The notes below the pieces were generated by a model. It was not told the DNA's origin, did no database searches, and saw nothing but the letters and a program-made list of their open reading frames with translations. From Leptonema illini DSM 21528 (GTDB taxonomy: Bacteria > Spirochaetota > Leptospiria > Leptospirales > Leptonemataceae): DNA of 64,000 nucleotides. Positions 20,143 through 27,791 of the stretch are shown in pieces. Both the position numbers and the translations under genes were made by a program. Location of the stretch: NCBI RefSeq assembly GCF_000243335.1, contig NZ_JH597773.1:348168-412167 (forward strand), given 5' to 3'. Numbering within the stretch: the first letter of the stretch is position 1; each line of letters starts with the position of its first letter.

Positions 20143-20591
20143 TCTTATCCAAACTTGTTTTCGGCAGAGTCCCTTCGCTCCACCGGAATTACCCGACTTC
20201 CTCGCTACTATGGACTCCTCCGACTCCCGATGAGGATGAGTCACAGTTATGGATTCCTGTCACTCGTTGCCGAATCCCTCACCGGGCCTCCCAGGTTCCT
20301 CATGTCTTCCTTCTGCAAGTGCTATCCGCTCTGACCCCGAGCAGCCAGTCGGGTGCTAACCATTGCTTCCCCGACCGTGTCAGGCTTCACCAACTCCGAG
20401 AGGCTGGCCGCTGCTAATGGTGTAACGAGGCTCATGTCGGTTCACTTTTGTTACGGCCCTTACATTTGATCCGCGTGGCTTCACCCAAATGGATTACTCC
20501 AGCAGATGCACGCTTCACTACCCGCCGAATGGCTAATTGCGGGGTGGGTACCTTTCAACCCACGGGAGAACACAGGCTTATCCTGGCGCAC

Positions 20592-20926
20592 CGGAGGCAC
20601 GGAGGAGAACCGTGGCGTAGTGGAAGAAGAAATGAACCACGGAGGCACGGAGGAAATCCAGAAGGAAAGTCGGGAGCAGGGGTAGGATGGTCGGTATCGG
20701 TGCCGTTGGATTCTTTGATCTTTTCTTTGTTCGCGCTTTTCGAGTATTTCGTGGACTGAGGAACTCTTTCTCCTCCCTGCCTTCCTCCTCCGTGCCTCCG
20801 TGGTTAAATCCCTTCAATTTACGGCTACCGATCTTATCGAAAAGACTTTACACGTTAATGCTCTCTTCGAGCTTGAAAAAGAAGTCTTCCTCTCTTACTT
20901 CAACCATCCGCAACTCTGAGGGCGCC
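20592..20926. repeat. Dispersed CACGGAGG / CACGAAA repeats before pheS
   Basis: This 335-base gap is built largely of repeat units. CACGGAGGCACGGAGG occurs at about 20593 (cut by the intron) and at 20639, and in inverted form (TCCTCCGTGCCTCCGTGG) at 20786-20806. Between them lies GCGCTTTTCGAGTATTTCGTGG, cited here only by position (20732-20755), which on the other strand resembles the CCACGAAATAC-type repeat found in many genomes. A spurious open frame across them encodes NHGGTEE-like peptides. The promoter and leader of pheST must lie after about 20810. Confidence 0.7.
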
Positions 20927-21952
20927 ATGTCGTTAAAACAGGATATTGAACTCATCCATTCTTCTGCACTGCAGACGCTGGAAACTACCGATCTTGCCGG
21001 TCTGCGCGATCTGCATCAGGAGATCCTCGGCAAGAAAGGTCGCCTCACCGAAACCCTGAAATCCCTCAAAGATCTATCGGTCGATGAGAAGCGCGAGATC
21101 GGATCGCTGGCCAACCGCTATCGCGAAGAGCTTGAGACGCGCTTTCGGGAACGACAGTCCGAGCTTGAAAGAAAGGCAGAGGCGGATCGTCTTTCCACCG
21201 AGCATTTTGATGCGCTTCGTCCCGTCGCTCGCTCGCACGGGCATATGCATCCGATGTCGCGCATCCAGTACGAGGTCGAAGATCTTTTTCTTCAGATGGG
21301 ATTCCGTCTGATGGATGGCCCCGAGGTCGAAACCGATGAGAATAACTTCGGCAACCTGAACTTCTCGGACGATCATCCCGCCCGCGATATGCAGGATACG
21401 TTCTGGACCGAAGAGGGCTTCCTTCTGCGCACGCATACGTCGTCGGTGCAGGTGCGCGCCATGCAGTCGCTCAAGCCGCCGTTTCGCATCGTGGCGCCCG
21501 GCCGCGTCTATCGCTATGAAGAGACCGACGCATCGCATGAGAATACGTTCTATCAATGCGAAGGCATGATGGTCGATCGTAACATCTCAACGGCGCATCT
21601 CATTCACGTGATGAAGACCTTTCTTTCGGCCTTCTTTGAGCGCGAGGTGACGGTGCGTCTGCGACCGGGCTACTTCCCTTTCGTCGAGCCCGGCTTCGAG
21701 CTCGATATTCGCTGCCTGATCTGCGGCGGCGACGGCTGCCCCGTATGCAAGCACTCGGGCTGGGTGGAGCTGCTTCCCTGCGGCCTTGTGCATCCGAACG
21801 TGCTTCGTGCCGGCGGTATCGATCCCGAAGAGTGGAGCGGATTCGCCTTCGGTATGGGACTTTCGCGTCTCGTCATGATGCGTCATGAGATCGAAGACAT
21901 CCGACATTTTCTTTCGGGTAACCTTCGCTTTTTACAGCAGTTCTCAGGGTAA
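20927..21952 (+). CDS. pheS: Phenylalanine-tRNA ligase alpha subunit
   Basis: The 341-residue subunit carries the catalytic domain that activates phenylalanine and charges tRNA-Phe. An N-terminal coiled coil (residues 1-90) binds tRNA; class II motifs follow, with HPMSRIQYEVEDLFLQMGF (motif 1 region), GRVYRYEETDASHENTFYQC (motif 2) and GFAFGMGLSRLVMMR (motif 3). A cysteine-rich insert CLICGGDGCPVCKHSG is a common PheS feature. The ATG at 20927 (MSLKQDIELI) matches the family N-terminus although the frame is open further upstream. pheT follows 69 bases later. Confidence 0.96.
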   Translation: MSLKQDIELIHSSALQTLETTDLAGLRDLHQEILGKKGRLTETLKSLKDLSVDEKREIGSLANRYREELETRFRERQSELERKAEADRLSTEHFDALRPVARSHGHMHPMSRIQYEVEDLFLQMGFRLMDGPEVETDENNFGNLNFSDDHPARDMQDTFWTEEGFLLRTHTSSVQVRAMQSLKPPFRIVAPGRVYRYEETDASHENTFYQCEGMMVDRNISTAHLIHVMKTFLSAFFEREVTVRLRPGYFPFVEPGFELDIRCLICGGDGCPVCKHSGWVELLPCGLVHPNVLRAGGIDPEEWSGFAFGMGLSRLVMMRHEIEDIRHFLSGNLRFLQQFSG

Positions 21953-22021
21953 CGACTCTGAAACTCGGCCCCCATTCAAATTGATAACTCATTCCCGAAA
22001 AGGCATTACGGATAACGCTCT

Positions 22022-24592
22022 ATGAAACTCTCTCTTTCCTGGATTTCGGATTACGTCGACATTAAAGGCATCAAGATCGAAGACCTCGTACACCGGCTGA
22101 CGATGTCTACGTGCGAGGTCGAAGAATACTTTGACACCCTGCCCTTCTTCAAGCAGCTGATCGTCGCCGAGGTGCGACAGTGCGAGAAACATCCGGATTC
22201 CGACCATCTTTCGAAATGCGTCGTCTTCGACGGCACCGAGGAACGGTCGGTCATCTGCGGAGCGACAAACGTGCGAGCCGGCATCTTCGTCGCCTTTGCT
22301 CCAGTCGGCGCCGTGCTGCCCATGGCAGACGGCGAGCTGCGCATTGAGAAGCGCAAGATTCGCGGCGCGCTTTCTGAGGGCATGATCTGCTCGGCAAAAG
22401 AACTGAAGATCGATTCGGTGCTCGGCGACAACGGCGGCATCATCATACTGAACGAGCTTGATCCGGCGTATTTCGGAGCCTCGCCGGCCGCGACGAAAGC
22501 GAAGAAGGTCGAGCTGAAGGCCGGTCTGCCGCTCGACGAAATCTTTCCGTATAACGATACGGTCATCGACATCGACAACAAGTCGATCACGCATCGCGCC
22601 GACCTTTGGTGTCATTTCGGATTCGCCCGCGAGATTGCCGCCATCTTCAAGAAGAAACTGAAACACGATCCCGTCGCCGAGGCGCTTGCCCAGGCGAAAG
22701 AGATCAAGGCCGTCGCCTCTTTGCCGAAGAAAAACATCGAGATCGTCGGTGATGCGGCGTTAACCTATCAGGGCATGCACTGTGACGGCGTTCAGGTAAC
22801 GTCGGCGCCGGTATGGATGAAGCTGCGGCTCTCTGCGATCGGCCAGAAGAGCATCAATAACGTCGTCGACGCCTCGAACTATGTCATGTTTGAGATCGGG
22901 CAGCCGAATCACTGCTTCGATGCCGCCAATCTGAAAAGCGATACGATTCTCTGCTCGGCGGCAAAGGCAAAGACATCGTTTGTCGCTCTTGACGAGCAGA
23001 CCTACGAGTTGCCTGCCGGTTCTATTTTCGTTTACGATGGAAAGGCTGAGGCTCAGTCTGCCGTCGCCCTTGCCGGCGTGATCGGCGGACAGACATCGTC
23101 CATTCAGCCGACGACGCAGAGCATCTTCATCGAATCGGCGACGTTTCCGCGCGATCGCATCAGACGGGCGCTCTCTGCCGGAGCGCCTCGCACGGAATCG
23201 GCCCGTCGATTCGAGAAAGGCCAGGACCCGGTGAAGGCGCCGGCGGCGATCTATCGTATCGTATCGCTGCTGACAGCGACAAGCCCCGATCTGCGTTGCG
23301 GAGCGTTAACCCAGGCGTGGACCGTCGACAAGAAGCCCCGTCAGAATCACATTCCGATCACGCTTGAGTTTTTACACAACCGCCTCGGCTTCGCTCTGAA
23401 GCCCGAACAGTTCGCCGACATCCTTCACCGACTGCATTTCGAGGTGAAAGAGAAAGGGACGAAGTTCGACGTTATCGTTCCGTCTTTTCGTTCGTATTTC
23501 GACGTGCAGATTCCCGAAGACCTTGTTGAAGAGATCGGTCGTATCTATGGCTACGACAATATCACGCCCGTTCCGGCGCCCGTTGCCGTTGAACAACCCA
23601 CGCCCAATCGTCGCCGTGTTTTCGAGCGCCTGCTGAAAGAGCGCATGATCCGTCAGAGCGGCTACGACGAGACGATGAACTACAGCTTCGCCTCTTCAGA
23701 GGATAACGCCCTCTTCGGCGGACGCGGCATCACGCTGCGCAATCCGGTCCAGAGCGATCGCAGCGAGATGCGTCGGTCACAGCTTCCCGGGCTTCTTGCT
23801 CAGGCCGTCATCAATCAGGACCGTTTCGCCTCCGTATCGCTCTTTGAGCTGGGTCGCATCTTTATTCCATCGGGAAAAAAAGGCGTGCTTCCCGAAGAGC
23901 CCGTGAAGCTTTCGCTTGTGCATCTTGAAGACGGCGCTGACGCTCGCGACACACGCGTTACGGGCACAGAGCGTACATCGGATAACGCCCTCGCCGTCTT
24001 TCTGGAACATCGCCGGCGTATGGAAGAGGTGCTGCAATCGTTGAACATTCCCTTCTCGATGCATCTAACGGGGGATGATGCGCGCACATCCGGAGCTTCC
24101 GTCGAGCCCGCGTTTTATCTTCATCCGAAATGTCAGGTTGCCTTTGTTTCGGGGAATCAAACGCTGGGCAGCATCGGTCTGTGTCATCCCGACTTCAGTC
24201 GTCGGGCCGGCATCAAACGCCCCATCTGCGTGATCGGCGACTTCGACTTCGAAGCCCTCTTTCAACTGTGGAATACGAACCGCACGCATAATACGTATCG
24301 GCCGCCTTCCGTGCATCCGGCATCGGAGTTTGATCTTACGCTGATGCTTGCAGAGAACGCGTCCACGGCAGCGCCGGTCGCCGTGATCGAATCGCTGAAG
24401 ATTCCCGAACTGCGATCGATCGAGCTTCTGACGATCTACTCCGGCGATCCCATTCCCGCCGGAAGCATGGCCGTCAGCTACCGAGCTCGACTGCAATCCG
24501 ATGCAGGCGGTATCTCGGGCGAACGACAGCATGAGATCCTGATGTCGGCCGTTGCAGCGCTGGAGAAGGCCGGTTATCCGCTAAGGAAATAA
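22022..24592 (+). CDS. pheT: Phenylalanine-tRNA ligase beta subunit
   Basis: The 856-residue subunit pairs with PheS. Order of domains: N-terminal core MKLSLSWISDYVDI, an OB-fold tRNA-binding domain (residues about 45-150), the B3/B4 editing domain, the B5 domain, a catalytic-like domain, and the C-terminal anticodon-binding ferredoxin fold (RPPSVHPASEFDLTLML onward). It is slightly longer than the usual 790-800 residues, from small inserts. The stop codon is followed at once by a hairpin repeat (24593-24627), which may end transcription of pheST. Confidence 0.95.
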   Translation: MKLSLSWISDYVDIKGIKIEDLVHRLTMSTCEVEEYFDTLPFFKQLIVAEVRQCEKHPDSDHLSKCVVFDGTEERSVICGATNVRAGIFVAFAPVGAVLPMADGELRIEKRKIRGALSEGMICSAKELKIDSVLGDNGGIIILNELDPAYFGASPAATKAKKVELKAGLPLDEIFPYNDTVIDIDNKSITHRADLWCHFGFAREIAAIFKKKLKHDPVAEALAQAKEIKAVASLPKKNIEIVGDAALTYQGMHCDGVQVTSAPVWMKLRLSAIGQKSINNVVDASNYVMFEIGQPNHCFDAANLKSDTILCSAAKAKTSFVALDEQTYELPAGSIFVYDGKAEAQSAVALAGVIGGQTSSIQPTTQSIFIESATFPRDRIRRALSAGAPRTESARRFEKGQDPVKAPAAIYRIVSLLTATSPDLRCGALTQAWTVDKKPRQNHIPITLEFLHNRLGFALKPEQFADILHRLHFEVKEKGTKFDVIVPSFRSYFDVQIPEDLVEEIGRIYGYDNITPVPAPVAVEQPTPNRRRVFERLLKERMIRQSGYDETMNYSFASSEDNALFGGRGITLRNPVQSDRSEMRRSQLPGLLAQAVINQDRFASVSLFELGRIFIPSGKKGVLPEEPVKLSLVHLEDGADARDTRVTGTERTSDNALAVFLEHRRRMEEVLQSLNIPFSMHLTGDDARTSGASVEPAFYLHPKCQVAFVSGNQTLGSIGLCHPDFSRRAGIKRPICVIGDFDFEALFQLWNTNRTHNTYRPPSVHPASEFDLTLMLAENASTAAPVAVIESLKIPELRSIELLTIYSGDPIPAGSMAVSYRARLQSDAGGISGERQHEILMSAVAALEKAGYPLRK

Positions 24593-24627
24593 GGCGAACC
24601 CGCCCCGCACCCTCGACCCGGCGGGTG
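24593..24627 (+). repeat. Hairpin repeat, type 1, after pheT
   Basis: A 33-base sequence starting GGCGAACCCGCCCCGCACCC and ending GACCCGGCGGG recurs at 29201-29233 with one difference. It folds as ACCCGCC / GGCGGGT with a 15-base loop, and begins on the base after the pheT stop codon. Confidence 0.75.
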
Positions 24628-24652
24628 GTGAATCACGCCTGCACCGCACTCC

Positions 24653-24716
24653 TCACCCCGCGGGTGGCACTTTGTTATCTGGTTGAGTGCCAGGCGGGGA
24701 TTCGGGTGGGTGCAGG
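24653..24716 (-). repeat. Structured repeat, type 2, inverted copy
   Basis: This stretch is the reverse complement of the repeats at 45610-45724 and 45774-45869. It forms a two-part stem: outer CCCCGC / GCGGGG and inner GGCACT / AGTGCC around a 14-base loop. The inner stem differs from the other copies by paired changes that keep base pairing. The remainder of the gap (24717-24976) shows no gene or repeat that I can identify. Confidence 0.7.
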
Positions 24717-24976
24717 CTTGATGGCCTTTGCGGCTAACGTTTACGGGCGCATCGGTTATCAGATGTTCTCTGCGCATATACGAATGCCTCCAACCGTCGG
24801 GCTCTTGCGTCGAGCGACTCCCCGCTGTCGGCAAAGGCGATTGGAAGGGCTGGCAGGTTAAGCAGCGGGTCCCCTCTTCGCCGCGGCGATCCCTTGCGCG
24901 GGCTTTACGGGAGCATATTGAATTTGCCTGAAGATGCATACCGATCGGAAATGATGTGATTCAACGAGGGAAGTAA

Positions 24977-25654
24977 TTACCGCGGAACCTTCCATATGTG
25001 GTTTTTTTCTTCAACAGAGCCAGTCGAACGTATTTGCAGGTACTTTGCTGCGACGTTTTGGATTCGTCGATCAACGGGATCTGGCTTTGCGCAAGCCCCT
25101 TGGCGCTCGTAGCAGACCAGCAGATCAACGTTCTTCCTAACTGCATCTTGTATTGCCTCACGCGTGACCACAACTAAAGGAAGACGGGCTGAGCCAGTCT
25201 CACCGCCCGATATCCTATCTGACTGACTTTCTACGGTTATGATACTGCCGTCAGGATCAATTATCTTGAAGCTGATAGTCGCGGTACTTTGTGCTTCAGC
25301 CATAACGACAGCAACATATGCCGAATATTGAAAATCAACGATAGCGACATTGAGTCGTTTTTCATTTCCCAGACAATTCCCGGCATTTATTCTACGGACT
25401 TCGTAAAAAGCTGATAACTCGCCGACTACAATATCTTCTAAGAATAGTCCAGGCTGAATGAATAATCCGAAATTCCCGTTTAAAGGATATTTATCATTCG
25501 TACCATCAATGGCAAGACAGAGGTGCTTCTGTCGCATCGGCTGATTGGCTTTCTGTACTGGTAATCTTCCCAGCGTCATCGTCGTCGAACATGAGGTCAA
25601 AAGCAAGCTCAGTATTGCGATAGTTGAGCTAAGTCGAATTTGATCGAGATTCAT
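24977..25654 (-). CDS. Rhs-linked lipoprotein 3 (candidate immunity protein)
   Basis: The 225-residue protein has a lipoprotein signal (LSLLLTSC, Cys at about 22). It is a paralogue of the lipoproteins at 26166 and 27099: after the Cys all three share an LG-P segment, then LC-D, a GLF--PG-F segment, a single mid-protein Cys, an A-ATI-F region, the VVVTREAIQDA helix and a final Cys pair; this copy and the second end in W-VPR. Its ATG overlaps the stop of a decayed Rhs tail (ATGA), exactly as in the other two units. I infer an immunity or antidote role at the cell envelope; no domain name is recognised. Its base composition is more AT-rich than flanking genes. Confidence 0.75.
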   Translation of the reverse strand: MNLDQIRLSSTIAILSLLLTSCSTTMTLGRLPVQKANQPMRQKHLCLAIDGTNDKYPLNGNFGLFIQPGLFLEDIVVGELSAFYEVRRINAGNCLGNEKRLNVAIVDFQYSAYVAVVMAEAQSTATISFKIIDPDGSIITVESQSDRISGGETGSARLPLVVVTREAIQDAVRKNVDLLVCYERQGACAKPDPVDRRIQNVAAKYLQIRSTGSVEEKNHIWKVPR

Positions 25655-25790
25655 AAACGCCTCTCATACATGCGGTAAATACCTTCAAACAAGTCTCCCG
25701 CCCCGTTCCAAACGAAATATGGGACACCGAGGATTCCTATCGCATCACTCTGTGTTGGCATGTCCATCTACAGGATTCGCTGACTCAAAA
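25651..25790 (-). pseudogene. Decayed Rhs C-terminal tail fragment 3
   Basis: On the minus strand this fragment reads PVDGHANT, then after a frameshift QSDAIGILGVPYFVWNGAG and LFEGIYRMYERRL before TGA at 25651. It matches the end of the Rhs protein at 27788 (DGHVYTM ... LLGVPLFGWKAL ... RIYDEYERRL) and the orphan tail at 26846. The longest open frame left is 38 residues (from ATG 25767). The TGA overlaps the start of lipoprotein 3. Confidence 0.8.
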
Positions 25791-26165
25791 AGCATTCAAG
25801 AAGCCTTTTTCAAGCGAAAAAGGCTCCTATTCTGGTCGGATCTTCCGTAATTCCTCTCTAGTTTCGCGTCCAGAACGCCATTGCCCGAGGGATTCCATTG
25901 TATTTCAGCCCGAAACATTGCTTTTGATATGTGACAATTCCATTCACCAAATATCGAGCTTACGACCGGGTGGGCCAACGTGTTCATTCGTATGATTTCC
26001 AGGCTCCGAACATATCTCCATGATCCATCCCACCCGAAAGATTATCCTTGTATCGGCGGAACACCCGGAATTGTTCTCCATTTCGCGTCCCGATCACCAT
26101 TCCCCGAGAGGTTCCTGTGCATTTCAGCGCGAAACACTCCTGATGAGACAGGACAACAGCAATAC
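25791..26165 (-). pseudogene. Degenerate region between modules 2 and 3
   Basis: No intact gene is seen. Two related segments of about 59 bases lie at 25862-25920 and 26081-26138, roughly 80 percent identical by eye. On the minus strand both can be read in one frame as CFxLKxxGxxRxM (CFALKCTGTSRGMVIGTRNG in one, CFGLKYNGIPRAMAFWTRN then stop in the other). This suggests a duplicated, decayed coding segment, perhaps from lost toxin tips. Confidence 0.5.
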
Positions 26166-26849
26166 CTACTGAGAATTGCGCGGAACAGTCCATAAGTATC
26201 GCTGAACAACGGGTTCATCGCGGCGCTGAAGTTCGCCGTACTCTTTTGCGATTTCCAGACTATCAACCTCGTTTTTCGTTATACTTCCTTCCGGACATAT
26301 AGCCAGGCCATCCATGCATGCAACTTTTTGTGCATGTTTAGTGGCTGCATCTATTATTGCCCATCGAGCGACAATAATCAAGGGCGGTTCAGAGCGGACC
26401 AGATAGTCTCCATGAAATATGGCCGACTGTGTCTCCATTTTCACGAGACTTCCGTTCTTTCCTGTAATATCAGATGACACAGCAGCCCTGGCCTGCACCG
26501 AATACACTGGAACGAGCGAGCCTATGGACCACGTATGGAACGATACCTCTCGCAACACAATGACAATACTTCGAACCGAGTTGTTGCATTCTTCTGATTC
26601 AAACACTGAATAGTATTTCGACAGTTGCTGCTTTATTACTTCCTTGAAGAAGGGGAAAGGAAACAAAAAAACACCAATACTTCGATCAGCTGGGTAGACA
26701 GTATGATCGTTGGAAAAATCGATACACAATGCCTCTGATGACTGTCCTGAAGGGTAAGGAGCTCCCAGCGTCCCAAGCGATTTAACGGTCGAACATGATG
26801 AGACAATGACTGCGAATGCAGTGAACACAACGGTCCTATTCAGTTTCAT
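26166..26849 (-). CDS. Rhs-linked lipoprotein 2 (candidate immunity protein)
   Basis: The 227-residue protein has a signal peptide ending VIVSSC (Cys at 19) and belongs to the same family as its two neighbours: ALCIDFSNDHTVYP, GVFLFPFPFFKEVIKQQLSK, a mid-protein ESEEC, PLIIVARWAIIDAATKH and a Cys pair near residue 180, ending YLWTVPRNSQ. Its start codon overlaps the stop of the orphan Rhs tail at 26846 (ATGA). No known domain is recognised. An anchored envelope protein encoded right behind a toxin tip fits an immunity role; this is inference. Confidence 0.75.
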   Translation of the reverse strand: MKLNRTVVFTAFAVIVSSCSTVKSLGTLGAPYPSGQSSEALCIDFSNDHTVYPADRSIGVFLFPFPFFKEVIKQQLSKYYSVFESEECNNSVRSIVIVLREVSFHTWSIGSLVPVYSVQARAAVSSDITGKNGSLVKMETQSAIFHGDYLVRSEPPLIIVARWAIIDAATKHAQKVACMDGLAICPEGSITKNEVDSLEIAKEYGELQRRDEPVVQRYLWTVPRNSQ

Positions 26850-27142
26850 AATTTCCTCTCATATTCGCTGTAAACTTTTTCGAGCACCAAGCCTAATCCC
26901 TTCCAGACGAAGAAAGCAACGCCCAGCAATTCAAAAATATCATCAAGGCCGAGCTGAGCCATTGAATAAAGATGGCTAACGGTATTGCCGGCTATAACAT
27001 CGTAGACCATGCCAGCGTGTCCCAAGCAAATAAACCCCAGCTTCAGGCCCAGCCAGAATGGCTTATATTTCAACAAGATAAGACCGGACAACCGTTCTTC
27101 AAAACCACGAACTAAAGGAATACCCAAAGATCGAATACTCAA
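26846..27142 (-). CDS. Orphan Rhs C-terminal tail 2
   Basis: This 98-residue frame lacks any Rhs core but aligns with the last 70 residues of the Rhs protein at 27788: GMVYDVIAGNTVSHLYSMAQ against LMVYDVASLSMDGHVYTMLQ, then LLGVAFFVWKGLGLVLEKVY against LLGVPLFGWKALAFALDRIY, ending YERKL against YERRL. It begins within the 3' end of lipoprotein 1 (44-base overlap), and the first residues are not homologous. Such orphan tips behind a complete Rhs gene are known from polymorphic toxin loci and act as a reservoir for tip exchange. Probably not translated on its own. Confidence 0.75.
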   Translation of the reverse strand: MSIRSLGIPLVRGFEERLSGLILLKYKPFWLGLKLGFICLGHAGMVYDVIAGNTVSHLYSMAQLGLDDIFELLGVAFFVWKGLGLVLEKVYSEYERKL

Positions 27143-27791
27143 CCTTTGGCTCCCCGGCCATTTTGATCTTATTGTACTCGGCGATAGCCCCCTTTATTGT
27201 TTGCTGCTCATCTTTTTGATTACTACATTCAGTTAGTCCTTTGCTGCACGCCAGTTGTTGAACACTTTTTTTTGCAGCATCACGAATCGCTGCTCTGGCG
27301 ACTACTATCATTACAATCCTGGAACTTGCCAATTCATGAATTGTGTAAGTAGCTGATGTTGCTGTTACCTTGCGCCGAGAATGATCAGGTGCAATCATAT
27401 TCAACTCAATGGTTGCATAGCTTTCAGCTTCGGAAACGGGGAATGGGCCAGCCGATCCACCCATTCCCTGGAAGTGAAGATTCTGTAATGAGGCAGATAC
27501 AATAGTATCGTCAACGGCACAATCTGTCCCTGTATTTACTCGGAAGTACGAGCGTAATTCTGTATTCAGAGTTGCTTCAAAAAACTCTGAAGGATCAAAA
27601 TAAAAACCGAGACCCTTTCCTTCCTCATACCGCCTCTCTTTGTCAATAATGTCGAGACAAATCGATTCATGAGCAGGCAGTTCCTTCGGCGTAAATTCAA
27701 CCGGTGCCCCCAGCGTCACCGTTACTCGACAACCAGAACCCAATAAGACGGCTGCAACCAGAAGCGGTATCAAACAATTGGACTTATTCAT
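27099..27791 (-). CDS. Rhs-linked lipoprotein 1 (candidate immunity protein)
   Basis: The 230-residue protein has a lipoprotein signal (AAVLLGSGC, Cys at 21) and shares the family layout: ESICLDIIDKERRYEEGKG, LGFYFDPSEFFEATLNTELR, a mid-protein GTDC, SEAESYATIELNMIAPDHS, RIVMIVVARAAIRDAAKK and LACSKGLTEC. It directly follows the Rhs gene, with an ATGA overlap that couples translation. By position it is the cognate partner of the Rhs tip. The family is not one I can name. Confidence 0.78.
   Translation of the reverse strand: MNKSNCLIPLLVAAVLLGSGCRVTVTLGAPVEFTPKELPAHESICLDIIDKERRYEEGKGLGFYFDPSEFFEATLNTELRSYFRVNTGTDCAVDDTIVSASLQNLHFQGMGGSAGPFPVSEAESYATIELNMIAPDHSRRKVTATSATYTIHELASSRIVMIVVARAAIRDAAKKSVQQLACSKGLTECSNQKDEQQTIKGAIAEYNKIKMAGEPKVEYSIFGYSFSSWF

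Noticed and set aside
20578..20817. 79-codon minus-strand frame with NHGGTEEEG at its start
   Set aside because: It is a translation of the CACGGAGG / CACGAAA dispersed repeats and is interrupted by the intron boundary; similar frames are common artefacts.
24574..24939. 121-codon minus-strand frame after pheT
   Set aside because: It overlaps the pheT 3' end and consists of the hairpin repeats; no conserved domain or ribosome binding site.
24593..24976. Possible integron attC sites in the hairpin-rich gap
   Set aside because: The inverted repeats lack the RYYYAAC / GTTRRRY core sites, and no integrase is in the window.
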